DNA of 64,000 nt from Ensifer sp. IC3342 (GCF_020193655.1 NZ_JADYVE010000003.1:597415-661414), one strand, 5' to 3'; counted from the stretch's first letter, positions 42,970-52,706 are shown. Notes: generated by a model from the letters alone, not told the origin. Translations and numbers: made by a program.

Positions 42970-43779
42970 CTACCCCACCTCGACAAGAAGTGCCCGGTGG
43001 TCCGAAACCTCCGGCTCTTCGACCACGTCGAAGCGGTTGACCTTCACCTCCGGCGTCACCAGCAGATAATCGGCGAAGCGGTTCTCCTTTTCGTAATACG
43101 AGGTCCGGGTATCCGTGAAGCCGCGTGACGTCACGAGATCGGTAAGCCCGAGCTTTCCCAACACCTCGAAGGTCTCGCTTTCCGGCAGGACGTTAAAGTC
43201 GCCGCAGACGACCAGCCGCTCGTCGTCGCGCCGGACCCGCTGCACAAGGTTCGCCAGCGCCTCCGCCTGCGCCCGACGCGCTGGCGTGTCCTCCTTGCCG
43301 GCAATATCGCGCAGGCCATGCATATGGGCAATGGTGATGGTGAAGCCGTCCTCGTAGTTCATCACCCGCAGGCAGTGGGCGTTTCGCGCGCGCGGATGCG
43401 CGCCCCAGCCGTCGGCCGAAAAGCCGCCATGAACGAAGTCGAGGACCTGGCCGATGACCGGCAATGACTTCCGCACGAAGGTGGCCAGCCCGAATTCGGA
43501 GAGAACCACATCCTCGCCGTCGAAGAGCTCGCCCCTAGCCGTCGGGCAAAAGAACCCGTCATGTGCCGGAAGGACGGCCGCAACCTCGTCGAAGAGATTG
43601 GCGCGCTGCGGCAGTTCGAGCCCGCGGTCGCGATAGACCAGCCAATCGGCGCGCGAGGCGACCGTGCGCGTCACCTCCTGCAGACAGAGCCCATCCGGTT
43701 CGATCCCGGCGAGATAGCGGATCAGCGGCTCATGCACGCGGCCGCCCCACGCGTTCAGCGAAACTATGCGCAATGCCAT
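42970..43779 (-). CDS. Endonuclease/exonuclease/phosphatase (EEP)-fold enzyme
   Basis: A 269-residue protein. LRIVSLNAWGG (Asn), GLCLQEVTR (metal Glu), TIAHMHGL, VVCGDFNVLPES (DxN) and EEPEVSDHRALLVEV (final DH) are the successive EEP motifs. The C-terminal NRFADYLLVTP is also conserved. It lacks a signal peptide. The substrate could be a nucleic acid, a phosphoester or an inositol phosphate. GGAGGG supports the start at 43779. The PhzF gene upstream is 55 bases away on the same strand, so the two are probably cotranscribed. Confidence 0.87.
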   Translation of the reverse strand: MALRIVSLNAWGGRVHEPLIRYLAGIEPDGLCLQEVTRTVASRADWLVYRDRGLELPQRANLFDEVAAVLPAHDGFFCPTARGELFDGEDVVLSEFGLATFVRKSLPVIGQVLDFVHGGFSADGWGAHPRARNAHCLRVMNYEDGFTITIAHMHGLRDIAGKEDTPARRAQAEALANLVQRVRRDDERLVVCGDFNVLPESETFEVLGKLGLTDLVTSRGFTDTRTSYYEKENRFADYLLVTPEVKVNRFDVVEEPEVSDHRALLVEVG

Positions 43780-43834
43780 ACCCTTTGCTCCCTCCAAGCG
43801 CCGATGAGGACGCGCGCTGCTTCTGAGATGAAGA

Positions 43835-44746
43835 TCAAACCGCCAGCTCGCCGCTCGCGATCTTGACCGCATGGCCGCCGATGCGGGCGGTCGTGATCAT
43901 GCGGCCGGCGATGTCGAGATGCAGGTGGATGAAGGATGGCCGTCCCATCTCCACCCCCTGCTCGATCAGGATCGGATGGTGCCCGTCGACCAGTTCGTCG
44001 AAGAGGTTGATGGCGCCGGCAAGGGCGGCGACCGCAGAGCCGGTCGCCGGATCCTCCCCCTTCTCGGGTTTGAACATGCGGGTGTGGAAGCGCGCCATGT
44101 GGTTGACGCCGCCGCGGCAGTAGAGATAGGCGCCGGCGAGCCTGCCTTCGGCCATAGGCGCCAGTTGCTCCCAGCGTTGCGCGTCGAATTCCACCGCCGC
44201 CGCCGCGCCGACATCGTGCAGCGGCACCATGACGAAGGGCACGCCGGCGGTCCAGAATGAGATCACGTGGTTCTCGAAGCCGATCTGCGTTGCCTTCAGG
44301 CTTAGCGCGTCGGCGATCGCATGCTTGTCGAAGCGCGCGTCGAGCCGACTCGGCTTGCGGGGCAGGTCGAACTCGGCAAAGGTCGCCTCTCCCGGCTTCA
44401 GCCGCACCGCCGAGCGCACCGGCCCCACCCGCTGCTCGAGCACCTGCATCAGGTCGAGCGGCTTGCCGTAATCGCCATGGTTGGCCTCCGCCAGCGCCAC
44501 TGCGGCGCCGACGGTCGGATGGCCGGCAAAGGGCAGTTCGTGCAGCGGCGTGAAGATCTTCAGCCGTGCCGAATGGGCCGCACTTCCAGGCCGCTGCACG
44601 AACACCGTTTCGGAAAGATTGAATTCCTGGGCAATCGCCTGCATCGCGCCGTCGCTCAGGCCGTCGCCATCGAACACTACGGCGAGAGGATTACCCTCCA
44701 GACGCTTCTCGGTGAAGACGTCGTAAATCGCGTAGCGCCGTGTCAT
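43835..44746 (-). CDS. PhzF-family isomerase-like protein
   Basis: A 303-residue protein. It begins [20 protein letters not shown], with catalytic Glu46 in [22 protein letters not shown] near 75 and [19 protein letters not shown] near 215, all hallmarks of the PhzF/diaminopimelate-epimerase fold. There are no phenazine genes around it, so it is an isomerase of unknown substrate. It is the first gene of a likely pair with the EEP-fold gene. Confidence 0.92.
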   Translation of the reverse strand: MTRRYAIYDVFTEKRLEGNPLAVVFDGDGLSDGAMQAIAQEFNLSETVFVQRPGSAAHSARLKIFTPLHELPFAGHPTVGAAVALAEANHGDYGKPLDLMQVLEQRVGPVRSAVRLKPGEATFAEFDLPRKPSRLDARFDKHAIADALSLKATQIGFENHVISFWTAGVPFVMVPLHDVGAAAAVEFDAQRWEQLAPMAEGRLAGAYLYCRGGVNHMARFHTRMFKPEKGEDPATGSAVAALAGAINLFDELVDGHHPILIEQGVEMGRPSFIHLHLDIAGRMITTARIGGHAVKIASGELAV

Positions 44747-44764
44747 TCATCCCCCTCGCCGGTA

Positions 44765-44870
44765 CCGCATGTTTCCCCAAATCGGAACCGATTCAAGCAG
44801 AAAATCATGCAGAAATTCAAAATGCTACAGCGACCTGCACCTCTTGATCAGACGCGCTGGCACGGTCGCG
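44765..44870 (+). repeat. Type B element, degenerate
   Basis: CCGCATGTTTCCCCAAATCG and GAAAATCATGCAG keep the first hairpin; ATGCTACAGCGACCT and TGATCAGACGCG keep parts of the second. No gene was seen in the rest of 44747-45035. Confidence 0.55.
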
Positions 44871-45035
44871 TGTGGCTGTGGAGAACCGACCAGTGCCTGC
44901 GAAGGAAATCACGCGCATTTCAGTGTCGTGTCGCACACACGAAGTCATCCGCAGGCATCGCGGCGCCCCACCGAAGACCTTGCAATGCCATCGCGCGCGC
45001 GGCAAGGCAAAAAGCATTTCGCGCGAGCAGGCGGC

Positions 45036-46586
45036 TCACCGCGGCTCGCCCGTCGCCGCGCCAATGCTGATGGCGAACTCCGCGATATAGCCGAGCAGCG
45101 TCACCGGGTCTTGCGTCTCCACGGCTACTGCCACGTGGCCGTCCGGGCGCACCAGATAGGCGGCGTCGCGGCTCAAGCCCGCCTCTCCGACGGCCGGCGT
45201 CCAGGGGAAGGCGTGGACCGGAATCCCGGTCGGAGCCAGCGCGGCACGGAAGGCAGGGCTTGCCGCGCCGTAGATGTGGATCTGCCAGTCGAGCGAGGAA
45301 AGCGGCGCGAAGTTGTCGCCCTTGCCGGCATCGGCCAGCCCCTCGACATAGGGCAGCCGATCGCCGCCGCGCAGGCGGCCGGCCCCGCCCCGGCTGATGG
45401 CGCTCTCGCGGTAGGCAATGCCGATCTGCGACACGGTGCGAAACGCTAGCCGCGCGCCCGCTCTGTTCGCAACGAGCAGAGCGATCATCTTCGGCATGAG
45501 ATAGCGGCGCCAGAGGCCGACGAGCGTCGAGCGGCTGGTCATCACCCGGAATACCTGATCGGTAGTCTTGATCAGCCGCCGGGCAAAGGCGATCCGCTCC
45601 GGCTCGTAGCTTTCGAGCAGCCGCGGGTCCGCGCGCCCATCGAGAACGGCGGCGAGCTTCCAGCCGAGGTTCACCGCGTCGCCGATGCCGGTGTTCATGC
45701 CCTGCCCGCCGGCCGGGCTGTGGATATGGCCGGCGTCACCAGCAATGAACACCCGGTCCATGCGAAAATGCTCGGCGACCCGATGGTGGAGGCGATAGGT
45801 CGAGAACCAGTTGACCGCCTTGACGGTGACGCCGGTGATCCGCTCGACCTCGGCCCGGATCGTCTCGAAGCGGATCGTCTCCTCCGCCGCATGGCTGCCC
45901 GGCACGATGCCGATCAGCCGCACCGAGCCTGACTGGCGCACCGGCAGCACGATCGCGAAGCCGTGCGTGTCGAAGCAGACGTTCAGGCCGCTGCGGGCGT
46001 TCTCCACCTCGACATCGGCGACATAGAAGAACTGCTCGTAGGTGCCGCCCGGAAAGCCGAGCTTCAGGCCGTGGCGCACCGTGCTGCTCGCGCCGTCCGC
46101 GCCGCAGAGATAGGCGGCCCGGATGACCTCTCTGATACCATCCTTCATGACTGTCGCCGTCACGCCCGCCGCATTCTGGTCAAAGCCGACGAGTTCCGCG
46201 CGCCGCTCGACGACAACGCCCGCCTTTTCGAGATGACCGATCAGGATGCGCTCGTGAATGTCCTGCGGCAGCGCGAAGGCGAAGGCATAGCGGCTGAGCC
46301 CGGTACCGAAATCGCCGAGCTTCAAGGTTGCGGCGATCCCCGACGGAGTGCGCACGGCCAGCCGCTCGACCCGGATGCCGGCCGCCAGCGCGTCGTCCAC
46401 GATGCCGAGCTGCCGGTAGAATTCGAGCGTGCGCGCCTGCACCGCGATCGCCCGCGAGGTCTCGCCCGGCGCGGGCGCCTTGTCGATGATCCTCAAATCG
46501 ACGCCGAGCCGCTTCAGCCATAGTGCCAGCACCAGCCCCGTCGGCCCGGCGCCGACAATCAGAACCTCAGTCTCGGAAGTCTTCAT
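45036..46586 (-). CDS. FAD-dependent aromatic monooxygenase (PHBH/PheA-type)
   Basis: A 516-residue flavoprotein. The FAD fold is TEVLIVGAGPTGLVLALWLK at the N-terminus, and the dual FAD/NADPH motif CGADGASSTVRHGL is near residue 160. The second FAD motif is VFIAGDAGHIHSPAGGQGMN near 280. The C-terminal thioredoxin-like part carries RPDGHVAVAVE. The family hydroxylates phenolic compounds. GAGGTTGG supports the ATG at 46586. It is divergent from the DUF4242-cyclase gene; a regulatory link is only a guess. Confidence 0.9.
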   Translation of the reverse strand: MKTSETEVLIVGAGPTGLVLALWLKRLGVDLRIIDKAPAPGETSRAIAVQARTLEFYRQLGIVDDALAAGIRVERLAVRTPSGIAATLKLGDFGTGLSRYAFAFALPQDIHERILIGHLEKAGVVVERRAELVGFDQNAAGVTATVMKDGIREVIRAAYLCGADGASSTVRHGLKLGFPGGTYEQFFYVADVEVENARSGLNVCFDTHGFAIVLPVRQSGSVRLIGIVPGSHAAEETIRFETIRAEVERITGVTVKAVNWFSTYRLHHRVAEHFRMDRVFIAGDAGHIHSPAGGQGMNTGIGDAVNLGWKLAAVLDGRADPRLLESYEPERIAFARRLIKTTDQVFRVMTSRSTLVGLWRRYLMPKMIALLVANRAGARLAFRTVSQIGIAYRESAISRGGAGRLRGGDRLPYVEGLADAGKGDNFAPLSSLDWQIHIYGAASPAFRAALAPTGIPVHAFPWTPAVGEAGLSRDAAYLVRPDGHVAVAVETQDPVTLLGYIAEFAISIGAATGEPR

Positions 46587-46767
46587 CCAACCTCTTCGTC
46601 TCCGTGGGCTGCCCCGAACAGAGGCCACTTTGAACTACTTCGTGGTTCTTTACAGCCGCAAACAACAAGCCTCGCATTGGCCGAGCGGCACTCGGGACTT
46701 TAGCGATTGCTCAACAATGGGATCGCACATAAACTGCAAAGCGCGAGATGAGGTAATAGCGGGGGCG

Positions 46768-47598
46768 ATGATGGCCATTTTCATGGACCGGCATGACCTC
46801 AAGGGGTACACAGCCGCCGATGTCGCCGAGGCGCATCGCAAGGATCTCGAGATCCAGGATCAATACGGCGTAAAATTCCTCACCTACTGGTTCGACCAGC
46901 AGCGCGGTACCACTTTCTGCCTCATAGACGCCCCGGATAAGGAAACCGCCCAGTGCGTGCATCGCGAGGCGCATGGCCACGTTGCCGGCGAGATCGTCGA
47001 GGTCGCGCTTTCGGCCGTCGAGGCGTTTCTTGGTCGCATCCAGGACCCGGAGCCGCTCGCCGATCATCCGCAGGACAATAAGGACTGCGGACATCGCGCC
47101 ATCATGTTCACCGATATTGTCGGCTCCACCGAAATGACGGCGCGCCTCGGCGACCGCATGGCCACCGAGCTGGTCAGGGCACACGATTCCATCGTGCACA
47201 GGTGCCTGAACGAGTTTGGCGGGCGCGAGGTGAAGCACACCGGTGACGGGATCATGGCGTCCTTCGCGTCGACGAAGCACGCCGTTGATTGCGCAACCGC
47301 GATCCATCGGAATTTCCAACGCTACAACAGCGGAAGTGCCGAACCGATCCACGTCCGGATCGGCATCGATTGCGGAGAACCCGTCGAGGACAGCAATGAT
47401 CTCTTCGGCACCACCGTACAACTCGCGGCCCGCCTGTGTTCTGCTGCCGCCTCGGATCAGACGCTTGTTTCCGAGAATGTCTACCGCGAGCACGGCAGCC
47501 CTGACGCCTTCAGTCCGGCGAGACATCGGCGGCTCAAGGGGTTTTCCCGGCCCGTTGCGGCATTCGAATGCGCCCCGGCAGGGTCTGGGACCCGATAG
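46768..47598 (+). CDS. DUF4242 (nickel-binding-like) domain fused to class III cyclase
   Basis: A 276-residue protein. Residues 1-85 form a ferredoxin-like DUF4242 domain: MAIFMDRHDLKGYTAADVAE, VKFLTYWFDQQRGTTFCLID and HREAHGHVAGEIVEV, where the His residues correspond to the metal ligands of the SCO4226-like family. Residues 105-276 are a cyclase domain with IMFTDIVGSTEMTARLGDR, GGREVKHTGDGIMASF (second Asp, substrate Lys) and LFGTTVQLAARLCSAA. The start is one of two adjacent ATGs (46768/46771) behind GGGGGCG. It may be a metal- or ligand-gated cyclase. Confidence 0.85.
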   Translation: MMAIFMDRHDLKGYTAADVAEAHRKDLEIQDQYGVKFLTYWFDQQRGTTFCLIDAPDKETAQCVHREAHGHVAGEIVEVALSAVEAFLGRIQDPEPLADHPQDNKDCGHRAIMFTDIVGSTEMTARLGDRMATELVRAHDSIVHRCLNEFGGREVKHTGDGIMASFASTKHAVDCATAIHRNFQRYNSGSAEPIHVRIGIDCGEPVEDSNDLFGTTVQLAARLCSAAASDQTLVSENVYREHGSPDAFSPARHRRLKGFSRPVAAFECAPAGSGTR

Positions 47599-47716
47599 CT
47601 CGTCAAACACGCAAGATCATCACGGCCTCCCAAGGCCCTTCGTGTCTTACACCCGCTGACCGCGAAGTCTCTCCCCGGGGCGGGCCGCCGCTCGCGCCCG
47701 CCCTTTGGCTTGACCG

Positions 47717-49648
47717 TCACGGCGTGTACCAGATCGGCGATGTGTAGGCTCGCTCCGCAACCGTCATTGTGGTCCCTGGCAACGGCTTCACGCCAAATCG
47801 CTGGCCGTCATAGGCGGTCCAGCGAGGCGTCGGGATCTCGATGACCCGGCCATAGTAGAAGGCGGGCTGCGTGGGATCGAATTCCGGGTCCTTCCAGACG
47901 GCGATGAGTTCAGGCGCGCCAATCGTATTGGTCCAGGTGGCATTCGCCTCGTCCACCGTGTTGCCGACCGACGGAACCTTACCGTCGCTGCCAGGTTGGC
48001 GATCCCCCGACCAGGCGACGTCATAGACCTTCTCGTGAACGTTGCCATCCTTGTCGAGCCAGCCCTTGACCATCTGGTATCGGTCGAGATTGGCGCCGAT
48101 CGGATCCTTCAGCGCGGCGACGAGGAAGGTGGGCACCTTGCCGCCCGGCGCCCTTCGGAGATCGCCGCCCATCGGTACGCCCTTGCTGTACCCGATGTTC
48201 GCCGGCAGCCGGTCCTCGGCGTCGCGAGTCTCGAAATCCCATCCGCCGAAGAAGCGCACGATCATGCGCGGGCCGGTGGTGGCATAGGTTTCCTTGCGCT
48301 CCATTGCGTCCCACAGGGATTCGCGCGTGTTCTCCCTCGCCCAGACGGCCGCATAGCCCGAGGCGGAAACCTCCCAATCCATGATCTTCACGCCTGTCTT
48401 GGTATTGTCGATGAAGGCTTCCATCATGCGGCGAGGACTCGGCTCCTGCGGCACCGTCTTGCCGAAGAAATTGTCCTCCTCCATTGCGGCGAGCCCGTTA
48501 TGCGCGTCGCTGCTGCCGATTAGGCCGAATTTATAGGGATTGGTGCCGAGTTCTTTTTCGAGCTTCAGCCCGTTCTTTAGGGCCGACCGGGCATATTCGA
48601 ACTCGAGCATCTCCTTCTTTTTCGCGACGCTGCCGTCGAGATTGCCCTTGTCCCAAATCTCGAAGGCGGCAAACTCGTCGTTGGGTGACAGGAAAGGATG
48701 CGCCTCGCCGGTGCCCTTGGTCTGCGTGGTCTCGTAGAGCCGCTCCCATTTCGCCCGCGTTTCCGCGTATTCGCGATCGAGCTCCTTGCCGAAGGCCTCG
48801 ACGACGGGGAACATCAAGCCGTTGCTCAGATTGCCGTTGTGCGCGATCGCCAGCACATTGCCGCCGGTCTTCGTTTCGTAGGCCTGCATCCACTTCCACA
48901 ACTCGACCGGATTGTCGCTGCCATAGGGCGCGTAGACTGTGAACGGCTCCACCTGGCTCGCCTTGTCGGCATTGTCCCGGAAGATGACGTTGCGGTGCAG
49001 GTTGTTGCCGTCGGTGTTCGATGTCCATTCATAGCCGATGAAGGCAGTGAAACGGCCCGGGTCGTTGTATTCCTCCGCCGCGTCGATCGTCGCTTTCCAG
49101 GCGCTGTGATAGGCCGGGGTTCCGGGGAAATACATCAGATCCTTCGGGAAGGTTGCGTGCGAGAACGCGACGATGATCGCTATCGCCGCGTCCGCCCCCT
49201 TGCCGGATTGGATCATGTCGTACCACTGGCGGCCCGTCGGGTCGGCAAGCACCTCGGGCTTGCCGGCGAAGAGGTCCGGGAAGAAGCCCATATTGTCCGA
49301 ATGGTCGGCGACCACGAGGAAATCGAGCGGGCGGGATAGTTTTACCGGCTGACCGGTCGACGAGGTAACTTCGTCGCCCCTCGCAAAACGGTAGGCCTCA
49401 CGCGGATCTATCCGGGCGCCGAAGGCGCCGGCATCCATCGAGAACGAGGTATGCAGGTGCGTGTCGCCGAAAAACGGCCGCGTCGGGAAATCTCGCCCCA
49501 CATAGGGCGAATAGGCCGGCGGCCGCCGTTGCGCCTCCTCGGCCTTCTTCTGGTCCAGCGTGCCGGTGTCCTGCGCGAAGGCTGGCAGCGCGACGGCCGA
49601 CGCCAGCAGGGCCGCAAGCCGTGCTCCGTGGCGCGATGTCCTGATCAT
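47717..49648 (-). CDS. DUF3604 exported PHP-like metallohydrolase
   Basis: A 643-residue protein with a signal peptide (residues 1-26, ending PAFAQ). A PHP-type metal centre is visible in order: FFGDTHLHTSFSMDAGAFG (HxH), FLVVADHSDNMGF, VLAIAHNGNLSNG and GLIGSSDAHNGLAAMEED. The C-terminal 200 residues carry WARENTRESLWDAMERKETYA. DUF3604 proteins have no established substrate; a periplasmic phosphoesterase or amidase-like role is inferred from the PHP ligands. GGGAGG precedes the ATG. It is the last gene of a four-gene unit. Confidence 0.88.
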   Translation of the reverse strand: MIRTSRHGARLAALLASAVALPAFAQDTGTLDQKKAEEAQRRPPAYSPYVGRDFPTRPFFGDTHLHTSFSMDAGAFGARIDPREAYRFARGDEVTSSTGQPVKLSRPLDFLVVADHSDNMGFFPDLFAGKPEVLADPTGRQWYDMIQSGKGADAAIAIIVAFSHATFPKDLMYFPGTPAYHSAWKATIDAAEEYNDPGRFTAFIGYEWTSNTDGNNLHRNVIFRDNADKASQVEPFTVYAPYGSDNPVELWKWMQAYETKTGGNVLAIAHNGNLSNGLMFPVVEAFGKELDREYAETRAKWERLYETTQTKGTGEAHPFLSPNDEFAAFEIWDKGNLDGSVAKKKEMLEFEYARSALKNGLKLEKELGTNPYKFGLIGSSDAHNGLAAMEEDNFFGKTVPQEPSPRRMMEAFIDNTKTGVKIMDWEVSASGYAAVWARENTRESLWDAMERKETYATTGPRMIVRFFGGWDFETRDAEDRLPANIGYSKGVPMGGDLRRAPGGKVPTFLVAALKDPIGANLDRYQMVKGWLDKDGNVHEKVYDVAWSGDRQPGSDGKVPSVGNTVDEANATWTNTIGAPELIAVWKDPEFDPTQPAFYYGRVIEIPTPRWTAYDGQRFGVKPLPGTTMTVAERAYTSPIWYTP

Positions 49649-49692
49649 GTTCCGTCCTCCCTCGGTTTGACTCGTCTCAAGATTGACTGGCT

Positions 49693-50460
49693 TCAATGAT
49701 GTCCCGGCCCGCAGGCAAGTACCCCCTCGGCCTCGAATGCCGTCGATGGAGGTATCGGCCGCGCCGTGATCGATATGGATTGGAGAGGCATCGCGGCTTC
49801 CATGCCCGCGACCGATTGGGCCGCGTGGCCGCTGGCGGTGGGTTTCATCGTGCCGGGTCTTGCGCTGCCGGCCGAGCGGAAGGCGCCGACGAACGCCGCC
49901 TTCTGGCTCTCGCTGCCATAAAGACGGATCAGGCCACGTTCGATCGCCTCGCCCGTCGCCAGCCGGCGCGCTGCGATCTCACCGATCACCGCCTCGCCGG
50001 AAACCAGCACCAGATCGCTGGCCTCGGGACCGGCGACGTGGACCTGCGTCCGGAGCTTGCCTCCGGCAGCCCCGTACCGCGTCCACAGCATCGGCTCGAG
50101 CAGAACGATCGAAAAAGAAAGGGCCGGCATCCTGTCGGCGCTTTCGCCAAGCGCCTCCCCGAACCGCCCCAGCGCCTCGGCCGTGCGGCGATATCGCGAA
50201 CCGAAGAGGTCCGGTGCCGTATTGTTCACGGAAGGAGGCAGGCGTCGCTCGGCGACTGCCGTCGAGATTGCGCCGAGCACATGCAGCGCATCCGGGTAGA
50301 CCCAGTTCATCATTCCACGCGCCATCGACACGTCGTCATGATAGCCACAGGCAAGAACGGTCGGCGGCGACACGAGGATAAGCCCCGTCGCGATGGAAAG
50401 CCGCGATACCGCCTGCAGACGCTGCCAATATCCACCCATGCCGGCCTCCCGAACGTTCAT
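49693..50460 (-). CDS. Exported protein of unknown function in the DUF3604 operon
   Basis: A 255-residue protein. A signal or anchor (LSIATGLILVSPPTVLACGY) is followed by a helical domain with SMARGMMNWVYPDALHVLGA, RMPALSFSIVLLEPMLWTRY and VSGEAVIGEIAARRLATGEA. No family was recognised. The ATG at 50460 overlaps the HupE-like stop (ATGA); an alternative ATG at 50439 has GGGAGG in front of it. Coupling to the neighbours says it belongs to the same periplasmic process. Confidence 0.72.
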   Translation of the reverse strand: MNVREAGMGGYWQRLQAVSRLSIATGLILVSPPTVLACGYHDDVSMARGMMNWVYPDALHVLGAISTAVAERRLPPSVNNTAPDLFGSRYRRTAEALGRFGEALGESADRMPALSFSIVLLEPMLWTRYGAAGGKLRTQVHVAGPEASDLVLVSGEAVIGEIAARRLATGEAIERGLIRLYGSESQKAAFVGAFRSAGSARPGTMKPTASGHAAQSVAGMEAAMPLQSISITARPIPPSTAFEAEGVLACGPGHH

Positions 50461-51455
50461 GGAATGGGAAACATCGCGATACGCTGGATCGTCCAGAACA
50501 TCGCGACACTGCCGATTGCATAGGCCGGGACGCGCGGCGCCCAGGCCGGTAAGAAGAGCTGCAGCCGCCGCGCGGCCGCCAGAAGCAAGAGGACGGCCGC
50601 GACGAAGGTGAGTTGCCCCGCCTCGACCCCGACATTGAAGAAGAACAGCGCCAGCGGAATATGCCCCTGCGGCAGGCCGATCTCGCTCAGCGCCCCGGCA
50701 AAGCCGAAGCCGTGGAGCAGTCCGAAACCGAATGCGACGATCCACGGCGCACGCGCCGCCACGCCCACGCGGCCCTCGTCCCGATGCACGATCTCGGCGG
50801 CGACGAAGACGATCGAAAGCGCGATCACGGCCTCGACCGGTGCCTGCGGCGCATGGACGAAGCCAAGGGTCGCCAGCGCCAAGGTGATCGAATGGGCAAC
50901 GGTGAAGGCGGTGATGGTCTTGACCAGCATCCCCACCTCGCGCGTCAGCATCATGAGCGCCAGCACGAAGAGCAGATGGTCGATGCCGAACAGAATGTGC
51001 TCGACGCCGAGTTTCAGGTAGACCCGCGCGACATCGAGCGCCGTGGCGGCGAGCGGGATCGCCGCCGCCGGCTCGCGCGGCGTCAGCCGCTGCGTCCAGG
51101 AGGTGCCGTCCAGATACTCGACGCACGCCAATACGTCCGTCATCGTCGCTTCGAGACCGTCGATCGAGAGCGTCTGGCCGCGTAGCGCCGGGGCGGTGAG
51201 CGTCCAGTGCTCGATCGCCGCGCCGGAAACCGTACGGCTGACACGGACCGATTCACGCGCTTCGCCGGAAAATACCGGCTTGAGGCCAAGTCTCATCTCG
51301 CCTTGCATCGGTACCTTCCAGAGCACCGAAAATTCGCCCGGCCGCTCCTCCCTGAGTTCGAGATAGGCCGGCCGGACCTCGTGCGCGCCCACTGCCGTCG
51401 GCAGGAGCCATGCGCACGCCAGACAGATCATTGCAAGGAAGGTCTTCCGGCTCAT
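50457..51455 (-). CDS. HupE/UreJ-family membrane protein
   Basis: A 332-residue protein: signal peptide (1-24, ending VGAHE), a periplasmic beta domain at about 25-140, then six helices from about 145. GVEHILFGIDHLLFVLALMM, FTVAHSITLALATLGF and GLLHGFGFAGALSEIGLP are the His/Asp-rich motifs of the HupE/UreJ_2 group, whose relatives transport nickel or cobalt. Four bases overlap the gene on each side. It could supply metal to the DUF3604 hydrolase encoded downstream. Confidence 0.88.
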   Translation of the reverse strand: MSRKTFLAMICLACAWLLPTAVGAHEVRPAYLELREERPGEFSVLWKVPMQGEMRLGLKPVFSGEARESVRVSRTVSGAAIEHWTLTAPALRGQTLSIDGLEATMTDVLACVEYLDGTSWTQRLTPREPAAAIPLAATALDVARVYLKLGVEHILFGIDHLLFVLALMMLTREVGMLVKTITAFTVAHSITLALATLGFVHAPQAPVEAVIALSIVFVAAEIVHRDEGRVGVAARAPWIVAFGFGLLHGFGFAGALSEIGLPQGHIPLALFFFNVGVEAGQLTFVAAVLLLLAAARRLQLFLPAWAPRVPAYAIGSVAMFWTIQRIAMFPIP

Positions 51456-52363
51456 CGCGTGATCCCCGCGCCTTCCAGTCTCGCATCTGCCGGCTCGACG
51501 TTTCCAGGCAGAGGGCCAACCAGGGCCTCGATGCGTTCGTCTGCCACGACGTCGTATTTCCTGAAGAGCTCGGCGAAATGCCGCTCTTTAACGATGCGTC
51601 GCTGCTCGTTGCGCCATCGTTCCAGAACCTCGGCTTTCACGTCCTCGAAGGGCGGCACTTCACCCGGCGTCGCCGCATAAACACGAACGAGATGCAGCCC
51701 GTAGGCGGACTCGATCGGGCCGCTCCATTCACCCGAAGAAAGTGCGAAAACCGCGTCCGCGAACACCTGCCCGAACTGCGCCGCAACCGCTTCCCGGTCG
51801 GCGTCGCGGATATCGCTTTCGATCAACAGCCGATCGCCTTCATCGGCCGCCGACGCGTCGGACTCGGCAAGATTGACCAGCACTCGACGTGCATCGGCCG
51901 CGGCGTCTCTCCGCTTGCCGCGGTCGAAGAAGACATGCTCGAAAGATACCCGCCCGGGCCGGATGAATCTCTCCTGATGGGCATCGTAGAACGCCCGCAA
52001 CTCACTTTCCGCGGGCTCGGAAATCCGCGCCGTGTCCTCGATCAGGAAAGTCATTTTCTGCGCAAGCCGCCGGCGCACGACCGTGTCGTCCTTGTCGAGG
52101 CCGAGTTCGCGCGCCTCGCGCGCCAACAGTTCTTCCCTGAGAAGATCAAGGACGAGCCCGCGCAGCTCCTCGCGAGAAGGCTCACGCCGCCATTGCCGCG
52201 CCCAGGTCTCGCCGACCCAGCGCAGTTCCCCCTCGCCGATCCGGACCTCGTGGATCCCGGTCGCCTGTTCCGCCGCGCCGCTGCCGTCGATCCAGGCATA
52301 GACAGCGAACAGCCCAGTGCCCGCCACCGCGAAATGCAGAAGTGGTTCCCTAAACAGCTTCAC
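51452..52363 (-). CDS. PpiC/parvulin-type peptidyl-prolyl isomerase, membrane-anchored
   Basis: A 303-residue protein. One N-terminal helix (LLHFAVAGTGLFAVYAWID) anchors a SurA-like helical region (LLREELLAREARELGLDKDD, SELRAFYDAHQERFI). The parvulin domain follows (VSFEHVFFDR ... ALSSGEWSGPIESAYGLHLV) and then a C-terminal helix. It is likely a periplasmic folding helper. It heads the operon, with its stop overlapping the HupE-like start (ATGA). Confidence 0.87.
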   Translation of the reverse strand: MKLFREPLLHFAVAGTGLFAVYAWIDGSGAAEQATGIHEVRIGEGELRWVGETWARQWRREPSREELRGLVLDLLREELLAREARELGLDKDDTVVRRRLAQKMTFLIEDTARISEPAESELRAFYDAHQERFIRPGRVSFEHVFFDRGKRRDAAADARRVLVNLAESDASAADEGDRLLIESDIRDADREAVAAQFGQVFADAVFALSSGEWSGPIESAYGLHLVRVYAATPGEVPPFEDVKAEVLERWRNEQRRIVKERHFAELFRKYDVVADERIEALVGPLPGNVEPADARLEGAGITR

Positions 52364-52706
52364 GGCCCGTCCCCCATTGCCGGAGCGGGAATGTGCTTAC
52401 TTTTGGATCACGCTCGAACGGCTCTTGTTAATGTACCGTCGCGTCTGTCGCAGCGTCCTTCGCCGGAACCAATCAAGGACGAATCACAAAAAATCAATGT
52501 GTTGCAGCGCTCACCGGTCGTTGGGGCGACGCGCCTGTGCAGTAATGCCGAATGCGCGTGAAAGTCTGGTGTATTTCGTTTCCCACCGCCGGCCATATTG
52601 TACCATGGCGGGCAAAAAGCCAAGCGCCTTCCACCTGAAGCAGAGCAGCGAGGGCATCGATGCACTCAGCATCATGCGCCGCTTCGTCGACTGTGTCTTC
52701 GCGCCT
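52364..52706. other. Gap with degenerate type B pieces
   Basis: At 52480-52560 CAAGGACGAATC ... GTGTTGCAGCGCTC ... GGGGCGACGCGCCTGTGCAG retains type B order but lost pairing. No gene was seen. Confidence 0.35.

Noticed and set aside
44321..45070. 249-codon plus-strand frame
   Set aside because: Antisense to phzF and running through a type B repeat; no domain.
50460..51126. Long upstream extension of the gene at 49693-50460
   Set aside because: The extension lies inside the HupE-like gene in another frame and is Arg/Gly-rich; the overlap at ATGA marks the true start.
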